Source of the DNA: Chloroflexota bacterium
Lineage (GTDB): Bacteria > Chloroflexota > Limnocylindria > Limnocylindrales > CSP1-4
Reading direction: 5' to 3'
Length of the DNA: 14,814 nt
Assembly: GCA_021777365.1 (NCBI GenBank)
Contig: JAJYDP010000038.1
Span: 1-14,814 of the forward strand
Shown here: positions 6,606-14,814 of the stretch, piece after piece
Layout: every line of letters begins with the position of its first letter
Position numbering within the stretch: position 1 is the first letter of the stretch
The notes under the pieces: model-generated
Told to the model about the DNA's origin: nothing
Seen by the model: the letters and a program-made list of their open reading frames with translations, nothing else
Databases searched by the model: none
Translations under genes and position numbers: made by a program

Positions 6606-9353
6606 TCAGCGGGGGCGGGGGAGCTCGATCCGGATCCGCGCGTCCACGACCACGGCGCCCTGCTCCAGCACCACGATGGGGTTGCAGTCCATCTCGACGA
6701 GTTCGGGGTGCGCCTCGACCATCGCGCTCACGCGCAGCAGGATCTGCTCCAGGGCTGCCACGTCCACCTGCGGTGCCCCCCGGTACCCGTCCAGCATCGG
6801 GAAGGTCGCCAGGGAGCGCACCATCTCGGCCGCGTCGCGATCGGTCAGCGGCGTGATGCGGACCGCCACGTCCCGCAGCAGTTCAACGGCGGTCCCGCCC
6901 GCGCCGCATGCCACCACGGGGCCGAAGAGCCGGTCGTGCACGACGCCGACCAGCATCTCCACGCCTGGCGGGACCATCTGCTGCACGAAGAACTGGCGCG
7001 CCGGGTTCCCGGCCGCGGCCAGGTCGGACGCCATCCGGCGGGCCGCGTCCTCGACGGCCGCCGCGCCCTGCAGCGACAGGGCCACCGCGCGCGCCTCGGA
7101 CTTGTGGATCACCCCGGGCGCCACGGCCTTGAGCGCCACCGATCCCCCGATCTCGTCGGCGGCGCGGCCGGCCGCCTCGGGCGTGTCGGCCAATCGCCAG
7201 GGCGCGGTCGGGATCCCGTAGCACTCGAGCAGGCAGGCGACCTCGTCCGGGCGCAGCCACCGGGAGCGCTCCTCGGCCGGGCGGGACAGCCACGATCCGG
7301 AGAGCGTCGCGCCGTCGGCCCCGGCTCCCGCGCTGATCTCGGCCAGCGCGGCGGCCACCACCGCGGCCGCGCCATCCTCGCGGAGGTCGTCGAAGTGGGG
7401 GACGGCCCCGGCCGGCGCGTTGCGCCACTCGGCGTAGCGCGCCGCGTGCGCGAGGGCCCGCGCGGCCTCCTCGGGGAAGTCGTAGGCGGGCACCCGGACG
7501 GGTCCCGCGCGGAGGGCGGACGGGCCCCCGGCGGCCGAGAGGAAGACGCTCAGGACCGGGATCCGTCGCGGCATCTCCTGCACGGCATCCCGGATCGCGG
7601 CCGCGACGTCCTCGGAGCGCGTGTCCAGGGGCGGCACGAAGAGGACGATCAGCGCGTCGATCTGCTCGCACCCGGCCAGGGCGAGGATCGCGCGGCGGAA
7701 CGCGTCGGGCGACGCGGCGATCATGTCCACCGGGTTGGCGAGCGCCGCCTCCGGCGCCAGGAACTCGGCCAGCTTCAGGCGGACACGCTCGGGGAGCGGA
7801 GGCACCACCAGCCCGTCGGCCTCGCAGGCGTCCGCGGCCAGGATCCCCGGTCCGCCCCCGTTGGTGAGGATCGCCACCCGGCGCCCGGACGGAAGCGGCT
7901 GGTTCGCGAGCAGTGAGGCGACGTCGAAGAACTCGCCCAGCGTGTCGGTGCGGACCACGCCGGCCTGGTGGAAGAGCGCGTCCACCGTGACATCGGATGC
8001 GCCGATCAGGGCCCCGGTATGCGACGAGGTGCCGCGCGCGCCCGCCGCGGATCGGCCGCTCTTGACCACGATGATCGGCTTGCGATGTCCCACCCGGCGC
8101 GCGATGCGGGCGAACTTGCGCGGGTTGCCCACGGACTCCAGGTAGAGCGCCAGCACATCCGTCGCGGCGTCGTCCTCCCAGTACTGCAGGAAGTCGTTGC
8201 CGGACAGGTCCGCCTTGTTGCCGATCGAGATGAAGCTCGACAGCCCCAGCCCCAGCCGGTTGGCATGCTCGATGATGGCCAGGCCGAGGGCGCCGCTCTG
8301 GGACAGGAAGCCGATGTTGCCGCCGGTGGGGCACGTCGGCGAGAAGGTCGCGTTCATCCGGATCGACGGCTCCAGGTTGACGACCCCCATGCAGTTGGGG
8401 CCGACCAGCCGCATCCCGGCCTGCCGGCAGACCGCCAGCAGGTCCCGCTGCAGCTGGGCGCCGGCCTCGCCGGTCTCGGCGAAGCCGGGGGAGGTCATCA
8501 CCAGCGACTTCACGCCCTTCAGGGCGCAGGTGCGTGCGGCCTCGACCGCCGCGGCGGCCGGCAGCGCGATGACGGCCAGGTCGACCGGCCCCGGGATGTC
8601 GAGGACGCTCCGGTACGCCGCCACCGACTGCACCACGTCCGCGTTCGGGTTGACCGGGTAGACCGGCCCCGCGAAGTTCCCGTCGAGCAGGTTGTGGAAC
8701 AGCTCGCCGCCGACGGTGCCGCGCCGTCGCGACGCGCCGATGACGGCGACCGACGCCGGGTGGAGCAACGCCCGCACCGCCGCGGAGGCCGCGATCTGCT
8801 CGCGGTGCTCGAACCGTTCGCGCGCCGGGCCGGTGAGCTCGGTGGGGAACTCCACCAGGATGGCGCCCGGCTCCACCCGCAGGGTGGTGGGGAACCCGCT
8901 CTCGCGGAAGACTTCCAGCATCCGCGCGTTCTCGGGGAGCACCTCCGCGTAGAAGGTGGTGATCCCGTCGTCGTTGGCCCGCTCCGCGAGCTCCTCCAGC
9001 AGCAGGGTGGCGATCCCGCGCCCGCGGTAGTCGTCCGCCACCACGAAGGCGACCTCGGCCGTGTCGGGCGCGACGCGGTCGTAGCTGGCGTGCGCGATGA
9101 TCCGGCCGTCCACGCCGGCCTCCGCCACCAGCGAGCAGTCCCCGGGGTCGGATGGCACGGCCCAGCCGTGGGCCACGCCCTGGAAGTCGGTGACGACGCC
9201 GCCGAAGCGCAGCCGGCGCGATTCGAACGCGAGCGCCTGCAGGAACGCCGTCAGGCCCGCCTCGTCCTCCGGCCTGGCCGTGCGCAGGTGCACCGACGAG
9301 CCATCCCGCAGGACGGCGTCGCGTGCCCGGCCTCCTGGTGCGACGCTGCTCAT
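6606..9353 (-). CDS. pat: Pat-type protein lysine acetyltransferase: N-terminal GNAT fused to an NDP-forming acyl-CoA synthetase-like body
   Basis: A 915-residue cytoplasmic protein that most likely acetylates acetyl-CoA synthetase and related enzymes. Residues 12-170 are a GNAT domain with the acetyl-CoA loop YRGRGIAT (109-116); Glu100 is a candidate catalytic base. A CoA-binding Rossmann domain follows (HPASVAVIGAS 198-208, PVNPN 233-237), then succinyl-CoA-ligase-like domains with GPNCMG (318-323), SQSGALG (351-357) and SSHTGAL (443-449, His445). A C-terminal ATP-grasp domain (about 695-910) has ALKAVAPGVIHKSE (740-753), ACGAGG (815-820) and MDCNP (888-892). This GNAT-first order is known from Streptomyces Pat; enterobacterial Pat has GNAT last. 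The start is ATG at 9353 with AGGGGG on the minus strand at 9362-9367. It is divergent from the deacetylase gene and near acs, which supports a role in switching Acs. The His and ATP-grasp motifs leave open that it also makes acyl-CoA. Confidence 0.93.
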   Translation of the reverse strand: MSSVAPGGRARDAVLRDGSSVHLRTARPEDEAGLTAFLQALAFESRRLRFGGVVTDFQGVAHGWAVPSDPGDCSLVAEAGVDGRIIAHASYDRVAPDTAEVAFVVADDYRGRGIATLLLEELAERANDDGITTFYAEVLPENARMLEVFRESGFPTTLRVEPGAILVEFPTELTGPARERFEHREQIAASAAVRALLHPASVAVIGASRRRGTVGGELFHNLLDGNFAGPVYPVNPNADVVQSVAAYRSVLDIPGPVDLAVIALPAAAAVEAARTCALKGVKSLVMTSPGFAETGEAGAQLQRDLLAVCRQAGMRLVGPNCMGVVNLEPSIRMNATFSPTCPTGGNIGFLSQSGALGLAIIEHANRLGLGLSSFISIGNKADLSGNDFLQYWEDDAATDVLALYLESVGNPRKFARIARRVGHRKPIIVVKSGRSAAGARGTSSHTGALIGASDVTVDALFHQAGVVRTDTLGEFFDVASLLANQPLPSGRRVAILTNGGGPGILAADACEADGLVVPPLPERVRLKLAEFLAPEAALANPVDMIAASPDAFRRAILALAGCEQIDALIVLFVPPLDTRSEDVAAAIRDAVQEMPRRIPVLSVFLSAAGGPSALRAGPVRVPAYDFPEEAARALAHAARYAEWRNAPAGAVPHFDDLREDGAAAVVAAALAEISAGAGADGATLSGSWLSRPAEERSRWLRPDEVACLLECYGIPTAPWRLADTPEAAGRAADEIGGSVALKAVAPGVIHKSEARAVALSLQGAAAVEDAARRMASDLAAAGNPARQFFVQQMVPPGVEMLVGVVHDRLFGPVVACGAGGTAVELLRDVAVRITPLTDRDAAEMVRSLATFPMLDGYRGAPQVDVAALEQILLRVSAMVEAHPELVEMDCNPIVVLEQGAVVVDARIRIELPRPR

Positions 9354-9567
9354 GGATCGTGCCCCCTGCCGCTGGGTGGGATCGACCGGCTCGTGGTCCC
9401 GACGACCCTGGCATCATCCGGCGAACCGTGCCAGGGCCGGACGTGCACCACCGGCGGGCCGGAGGTCCCGTCAGGCACAGGGTACGCGCGGGCGGCGTCA
9501 CCCGGCGCAGGCCGGCCCCGGCGAAGTCGCTATAGTGACGCGACCGGGCCCGCGGCGTGCCCGGAAC
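9354..9567. promoter_or_regulatory. Divergent control region, acetyltransferase / deacetylase
   Basis: These 214 bases separate the two opposing modification genes. TATAGT at 9531-9536 is a good -10 candidate for the plus-strand deacetylase gene in otherwise very GC-rich DNA and would start transcription about 25 bases before the ATG at 9568; no matching -35 is visible. A perfect 8-bp inverted repeat lies at 9406-9436. I found no convincing promoter for the minus-strand gene. Confidence 0.45.
9406..9436. promoter_or_regulatory. Inverted repeat, possible operator between pat and acuC
   Basis: CCCTGGCA (9406-9413) and TGCCAGGG (9429-9436) are exact reverse complements separated by 15 bases, with centres 23 bp apart, about two helical turns. 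It lies 53 bases upstream of the acetyltransferase start, which suits a dimeric regulator or a leader hairpin. Function is inferred. Confidence 0.4.
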
Positions 9568-10830
9568 ATGCCCGACCCGGGCGCGTCCCTCGTGCGGAGT
9601 TCGTCCGGGGTTGCCGTGGCGCCTCCGCCGCAGGGAGCGCACCGAACGATCGTGAAGCACGGAACCGCGCCGGACAGCCAGCCGCTGGTGGTCTTCGGAC
9701 CGCGCTCCCTGCTGTACGACTTCGGCGTGGATCACCCGCTCACGCCGCGCCGGTTCGGCTCCGGGATCGACCTGCTGCGCGCCGTCGGGGCCGACCACTT
9801 CCTGCCGCCGCCGGAGGCGTCCGATGCGGAACTGCACCGCGTCCACGACCCGGAGTACGTCTCCGCGGTGCACATGCTCTCCGAGTATCCCGATGCGGGA
9901 CCCATGCTGGGCTTCTCCACCTGGGGGGACGACCCTCCGTTCTACGGGATGCACGAGGCCGCCGCGGCCGTCGCCGGCGGCTCGATCGCGGCCATGGACC
10001 GGATCCTCTCCGGGGCCGCCACGCACGCCTTCCACCCGGGCGGCGGACTCCACCACGCGATGCCGCACCGCGCGAGCGGGTTCTGCATCTACAACGACAC
10101 CGCGCTCGCCGTGGCACGAGCCCGGGACGCGGGGCACCGGGTCCTCTACGTCGACCTGGACGTGCATCACGGAGACGGGGTCGAGGCCATCTTCTGGAAC
10201 GACCCGCAGGTCCTGACCGTCTCCTTCCACGAGTCCCCCACGGCGCTCTTCCCCGGCACCGGGTTCGTCCAGGAGTGCGGCGGCGACGACGCGCTCGGCA
10301 CCGCCGTCAACGTGCCCCTCGAGCCGGGCACCAGCGATGCGTCGTGGCTGGAGGTCGTGCATCGCGTGGTCCCCCCGCTGGCCGCCGCGTTCCGCCCGAC
10401 CATCCTGGTCAGCCAGCACGGCAGCGACACGCACGCCTACGACCCGCTGGCGCACCTCAACCTGACCACCCGGGCGATGGCGCAGGCCGTCCGGCTGGTG
10501 GACGAGCTCTCCCACAGGCACACGGAGGGCCGCTGGCTCGCCACGGGGGGCGGTGGGTACGACGTCTATCGGGTGGTGCCGCGGGCATGGGCGCTCGTCT
10601 GGCTGGCCCAGGCGCACCGCGAGGTCCCGGACGAGACGCCGGCCGCGTGGCGGGCGAAGTGGGCCGGGGACGCGGAGCGGCACTTCCAGGCTCCCATGCC
10701 GCTGACCATGCTGGACCCGGCGGACCTGGTGGCCGGCGAGCCGACCCGGGTGCGGGAGGCGAACCTCCGGACCGCCGACACGGCCCTGCAGTCCTCCCTC
10801 CGGTCGCTCCCGGAGATCTCCGCCGCCTGA
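9568..10830 (+). CDS. acuC: AcuC-type histone-deacetylase-family protein deacetylase
   Basis: A zinc-dependent protein lysine deacetylase of class I/AcuC type, 420 residues from the ATG at 9568. The family fold begins near LVVFGPRSLLYDFGVDHP (about 40-57). Active-site residues look intact: paired histidines in GLHHAM (His162/163), the zinc ligands Asp198 and His200 in DLDVHHGDG, the third ligand Asp287 in QHGSDTH, and the transition-state tyrosine Tyr331 in GGGGYD. In Bacillus subtilis AcuC reverses acetylation of AcsA, and here acs lies directly downstream. The start is uncertain: the first 38 residues do not look like the family, and a GTG at 9652, with AGGGAG 14 bases upstream, would give 392 residues, closer to usual length. 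The ATG fits the TATAGT promoter candidate at 9531-9536. The 344-base gap to acs suggests separate transcription. Confidence 0.93.
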   Translation: MPDPGASLVRSSSGVAVAPPPQGAHRTIVKHGTAPDSQPLVVFGPRSLLYDFGVDHPLTPRRFGSGIDLLRAVGADHFLPPPEASDAELHRVHDPEYVSAVHMLSEYPDAGPMLGFSTWGDDPPFYGMHEAAAAVAGGSIAAMDRILSGAATHAFHPGGGLHHAMPHRASGFCIYNDTALAVARARDAGHRVLYVDLDVHHGDGVEAIFWNDPQVLTVSFHESPTALFPGTGFVQECGGDDALGTAVNVPLEPGTSDASWLEVVHRVVPPLAAAFRPTILVSQHGSDTHAYDPLAHLNLTTRAMAQAVRLVDELSHRHTEGRWLATGGGGYDVYRVVPRAWALVWLAQAHREVPDETPAAWRAKWAGDAERHFQAPMPLTMLDPADLVAGEPTRVREANLRTADTALQSSLRSLPEISAA

Positions 10831-11004
10831 CCCGCCCCCCGGCCCGCGGGCCGTGCCCCGGCGGGGCGATCCCCTCCGCCGGCCATCCACCCGGGGTCGA
10901 CCTCTGCCGGACGCCCGCCGGCGGGACGGCTCGGTCCTGTCCTCCGCGGCCGGCCGATCACGGTGGATTCGCGGACCTCCGGGAGTCCGGCCGTGTCGCG
11001 CGGA

Positions 11005-11035
11005 TATCGCACGCGAGCGGCCCCGTATCGTACGC
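11005..11035 (+). promoter_or_regulatory. Direct repeat pair upstream of the acs promoter
   Basis: TATCGCACGC (11005-11014) and TATCGTACGC (11026-11035) match at nine of ten positions and are 21 bp apart, two helical turns. They would be centred near -81 and -60 of the predicted start, a usual place for an activator. Regulatory function is inferred. Confidence 0.4.
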
Positions 11036-11056
11036 ATATCTGCCGTTGCGCATGCC

Positions 11057-11084
11057 TTGACATGCCATCCGGACGGCATAGGCT
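11057..11084 (+). promoter_or_regulatory. Probable sigma70-type promoter of acs with embedded palindrome
   Basis: A consensus -35 TTGACA (11057-11062), a 16-base spacer and a -10 TAGGCT (11079-11084) lie about 90 bases before the acs start codon. The spacer is almost entirely a near-perfect palindrome, ATGCCATCCGGACGGCAT (11062-11079, 16 of 18 positions symmetric). A further ATGCC half-site sits ten bases upstream at 11052-11056. A protein bound here would block RNA polymerase, so this reads as a repressor operator. Confidence 0.6.
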
Positions 11085-11174
11085 TGGGCCATCACGCCTG
11101 CCGGGCGCGTTCTCTTCCGCGGTCCTCGGTCACTGCCTGGGCGTCCGGCGAGCCCGTCATCACGGAGGTGCCGA

Positions 11175-13145
<1,971 letters not shown>

Positions 13146-13181
13146 CGCATCGTCAGGGGAGCGACAACCGGTTGGTGGACC

Positions 13182-13208
13182 AGGGGGCGGTCGACCGCAC
13201 CGCCCCCT
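13182..13208 (+). promoter_or_regulatory. Strong hairpin between acs and the transporter gene
   Basis: AGGGGGCGGT (13182-13191) and ACCGCCCCCT (13199-13208) form a perfect ten-base-pair stem with a seven-base loop. It ends just before the ribosome binding site of the transporter gene (AAAGGAG, 13214-13220). It has no T-run, so a partial terminator, an mRNA stabiliser or a processing site are all possible. Confidence 0.6.
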
Positions 13209-13227
13209 ACCGGAAAGGAGTTCGCGC

Positions 13228-13800
13228 GTGGCTCAGGCCCAAGGCATGCCGGCGAAGGAGGCGAATCCCGCACCCCTCGGTCTCGCCGGGTTCGCCCTCA
13301 CGACGTTGATCCTGTCCTTGGTCAATTCGGGTCTCGTCACCGGCAGCTCCCTGGCGATCGTGGTCGGCCTGGCGCTCGCCTACGGCGGGCTCGGCCAGCT
13401 GATCGCCGGCTGGTGGGAGTTCAAGAACGGGAACACGTTCGGGGCCGTGGCGTTCAGTTCGTACGGCGGCTTCTGGTTGAGCTTCGCCGCCTTCGTGTTC
13501 ATGTTCCAGGGCAAGGACGCCGGCAACGTCGTCGCCTGGTACCTGCTGGCGTGGGGGATCTTCACCTTCTACATGTGGGTCGCCACCCTGAAGGGCGCCC
13601 GCGTGACCATGGTGGTCTTCCTCCTCCTCTGGATCACCTTCGTGGTCCTCGCGCTTGGCGCCTTCAACGGCGCGGCGGCCGGCACCGGCCTGACCCAGAT
13701 CGGCGGGTACATCGGCATCCTGACCGCGATCGCTGCCTTCTACGGCTCGGCCCGCGCGGTCATCAACCAGGAATGGGGCACGGAGGTGCTGCCCGGCTAG
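13228..13800 (+). CDS. satP: Acetate uptake transporter, GPR1/FUN34/YaaH (SatP) family
   Basis: A 190-residue inner-membrane protein, close to the family's usual length of about 190-200, expected to import acetate (and possibly succinate) with protons. The family signature NPAPLGL is at 13-19, just before the first helix. GGLGQLIAGWWEFKNGNTFGA (53-73) and the SYGGFW segment (78-83) are also typical. Six hydrophobic segments are visible at about 17-36, 41-61, 72-93, 100-121, 124-146 and 154-173. The start is GTG at 13228, preceded seven bases upstream by AAAGGAG, the strongest ribosome binding site in the window. It lies 82 bases after acs and is probably cotranscribed, so uptake and activation of acetate are coupled. 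The intercistronic hairpin may set its level relative to acs. Confidence 0.93.
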   Translation: MAQAQGMPAKEANPAPLGLAGFALTTLILSLVNSGLVTGSSLAIVVGLALAYGGLGQLIAGWWEFKNGNTFGAVAFSSYGGFWLSFAAFVFMFQGKDAGNVVAWYLLAWGIFTFYMWVATLKGARVTMVVFLLLWITFVVLALGAFNGAAAGTGLTQIGGYIGILTAIAAFYGSARAVINQEWGTEVLPG

Positions 13801-13810
13801 CGCCCGCTCG

Positions 13811-13829
13811 ACCCGGCCTCATGCCGGGT
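13811..13829 (+). terminator. First of two hairpins after the transporter gene
   Basis: ACCCGGC (13811-13817) and GCCGGGT (13823-13829) form a perfect seven-pair stem with a CTCAT loop, ten bases after the stop codon. No T-run follows. It probably acts with the larger hairpin downstream. Confidence 0.5.
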
Positions 13830-13840
13830 GCACTCACGAC

Positions 13841-13871
13841 GAAGGCCGGTCCCGTCACGGGGCCGGCCTTC
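13841..13871 (+). terminator. Large hairpin, likely terminator of the acs-transporter operon
   Basis: A 14-pair stem (GAAGGCCGG on the left, CCGGCCTTC on the right, with one T-G pair inside) closes on a TCA loop. It lies 40 bases after the transporter stop codon. There is only a weak T-containing tail (CTGGTTCG), typical of terminators in GC-rich genomes. Confidence 0.65.
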
Positions 13872-13884
13872 TGGTTCGTCCGGG

Positions 13885-13961
13885 GCGCCGGATGGCGTGC
13901 TGCTGGTGCGCCGGATGCCGTGCGGCCGCTGCGCCGGCGGATGGCCTGCGGCCGCTCCGCC
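13885..13961. repeat. Three diverged tandem repeats of 23-26 bp
   Basis: GCGCCGGATGGCGTGC (13885) and GCGCCGGATGCCGTGC (13908) differ at one position. A third unit at 13931 has a CGG insertion. The units at 13921 and 13947 share TGCGGCCGCT followed by G/C and CGCC. The block lies in the 174-base gap between the transporter and the alpha-galactosidase-like gene. I see no gene in it. Confidence 0.6.
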
Positions 13962-13974
13962 GCCCGGGCGGGTG

Positions 13975-14814
13975 CTACGCCGCTCCGGCCTCAAGCACGA
14001 AGAGGCGGGCGTGGAAGTCCCCGCGGGCGGCGGTCTCCCGGCGATCGGCCTCCAGAAGGAGCCCGGCACGCATCAGTTCGTCGCCGCCGCGCAGCCCGGC
14101 GTTTGCCCCGGCGAGGGTGTCCTCGACTGCCGGCCAGGTGGAGACGCGGTACGCGAGGTCCGGGTCCAGGCCGCGCAGCCGCAGCCGGCCCGGACCGGAG
14201 TTCGCCCCGTTCAGCACCGCGTAGTGCCCCACCACCGCGGAGCGGCGGTCCGCCGACACCACCATCCAGGCGGTCTCGTTGCCGTCGAGCGGGCTGCGGA
14301 GCCGGACGAACCGTCCCCGCTGGAACAGGTCGCGGTGCCGGACGTAGAAGGCGACCTGCCCGGCCACCTCGCGCCGCTCATCCGCCGACATCGTCGTGGG
14401 ATCCAGCTCGTAGCCGAAGACGCCGAAGAAGGCGACCGCCGCCCGGGTGGCCAGCGGGGTGATGCGGCCGGTCTGATGGTTGGGGACCGCCGAGACGTGC
14501 GCCGCCATGGCGCTCAGGGGGTACGCCAGCGAGGTGCCCCACTGGATGCGGAGCCGCTCCACCGCGTCGGTGTCGTCGCTCGTCCAGCCCTGCGGCGCGT
14601 AGGCGAGGAGCCCGGGGTCGAAGCGCCCGCCCCCGCCGGCGCAGGACTCGAACAGGATCTCGGGGAACGCCGCCGTCAGCCGCGCGTAGAGGTCGTAGAC
14701 GCCCAGGATGTAGCGGTGGAAGAACTCGCCCTGTCGGCCGGGTGGGAGCCCGAGGCTGTACGGCTCCGTGATGTTGCGGTTCATGTCCCACTTCACGTAC
14801 GAGATCGGCGCACT
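13975..14814 (-). CDS. Alpha-galactosidase-like glycoside hydrolase family 36, C-terminal part (cut by window edge)
   Basis: This is the C-terminal 279 residues of a retaining glycosidase; the reading frame is open to the window edge and the N-terminal part (several hundred residues in this family) lies outside. Seven residues from the edge is VKWDMNR, whose Asp (residue 10 from the edge) is the family nucleophile. ESCAGGGGRFD follows at 56-66. WTSDDTDA (77-84) carries the acid/base Asp80. The 70-residue spacing between the two aspartates agrees with characterised GH36 enzymes. A beta-rich C-terminal domain ends the protein. It would release alpha-galactosyl residues from oligosaccharides; other alpha-glycosides are possible within the family. 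No signal peptide can be judged. It converges on the acs-transporter operon with the hairpins and repeats between them. Confidence 0.92.
   Translation of the reverse strand, partial: SAPISYVKWDMNRNITEPYSLGLPPGRQGEFFHRYILGVYDLYARLTAAFPEILFESCAGGGGRFDPGLLAYAPQGWTSDDTDAVERLRIQWGTSLAYPLSAMAAHVSAVPNHQTGRITPLATRAAVAFFGVFGYELDPTTMSADERREVAGQVAFYVRHRDLFQRGRFVRLRSPLDGNETAWMVVSADRRSAVVGHYAVLNGANSGPGRLRLRGLDPDLAYRVSTWPAVEDTLAGANAGLRGGDELMRAGLLLEADRRETAARGDFHARLFVLEAGAA

Larger units (their letters stand above)
10831..11174. promoter_or_regulatory. Upstream control region of acs (344 bases, no gene)
   Basis: The first 40 bases hold palindromic GC-rich sequence (GGCCCGCGGGCC at 10841-10852; a five-pair stem GCCCC/GGGGC at 10855-10867) that may end acuC transcription. 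An 18-base near-palindrome centred on CCGG lies at 10972-10989. From about 11000 the base composition becomes more AT-rich and contains direct repeats (11005-11035) and the promoter (11057-11084). GGAGG at 11164-11168 is the ribosome binding site of acs. I see no convincing small gene. Confidence 0.6.

Noticed and set aside
4128..7916. A 1262-codon plus-strand open frame antisense to the GH18 and pat genes
   Set aside because: No recognisable domain, composition typical of an antisense shadow, and the minus-strand genes have clear motifs throughout.
7968..11060. A 1030-codon plus-strand open frame over pat and acuC
   Set aside because: It is antisense to pat and out of frame with acuC, and gives a low-complexity Arg/Gly/Ala product.
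6883..11079. A 1398-codon open frame on the minus strand across pat, the divergent region and the antisense of acuC
   Set aside because: It reads pat out of frame and acuC on the wrong strand. The product is Arg/Gly/Pro-rich with no domain. Long false frames are expected at this G+C content.
13801..13974. Possible small gene between the transporter and the GH36 gene
   Set aside because: The open frames there run through the hairpins and repeats, lack ribosome binding sites, and overlap neighbours out of frame.

Overview
This is a very G+C-rich stretch of bacterial DNA. Codon third positions are almost always G or C, and several proteins carry long Pro/Ser/Thr/Ala linkers. The domain order of the acetyltransferase (GNAT first, then NDP-forming acyl-CoA synthetase) is the one known from Streptomyces-type actinobacteria and is also plausible for high-GC Chloroflexota. 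I cannot place the organism more closely from this window. There is no sign of a phage, plasmid, insertion sequence, CRISPR array or RNA gene.

Left part (1-6605). A membrane acyltransferase fused to an SGNH esterase-like domain (12-2426, minus) is divergent from a proline iminopeptidase (2570-3520, plus). The peptidase ends 16 bases from a convergent gene for a secreted, multidomain GH18 glycosidase-like protein (3537-6503, minus). The acyltransferase and the GH18 protein look like envelope or extracellular glycan functions; the peptidase is a cytoplasmic housekeeping-type enzyme.

Central part (6606-13871) is an acetate-use module together with its own post-translational switch. A Pat-type lysine acetyltransferase (6606-9353, minus) is divergent from an AcuC-type deacetylase (9568-10830, plus). 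Next come AMP-forming acetyl-CoA synthetase (11175-13145, plus) and a GPR1/FUN34/YaaH-type acetate transporter (13228-13800, plus). All the key residues I looked for are present: the acetylatable lysine of the synthetase, the zinc site of the deacetylase, and the CoA-binding loop of the acetyltransferase. The likely logic is: the transporter brings in acetate, Acs activates it to acetyl-CoA, Pat switches Acs off by acetylating the active-site lysine, and AcuC switches it back on. The 344-base gap before acs carries a good promoter candidate with a near-perfect 18-base palindrome between its -35 and -10 boxes and a pair of direct repeats upstream. A strong hairpin lies between acs and the transporter gene, and two hairpins in a row follow the transporter.

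Right edge (13975-14814, minus). The C-terminal part of a GH36 alpha-galactosidase-like enzyme runs off the window. A short set of diverged tandem repeats lies in the gap before it.

The best candidate for something worth describing is the compact Pat/AcuC/Acs/transporter cluster with its apparent operators. The parts are known families, so the interest lies in the arrangement, in a synthetase-like Pat domain that has kept its catalytic histidine, and in the cis-elements.
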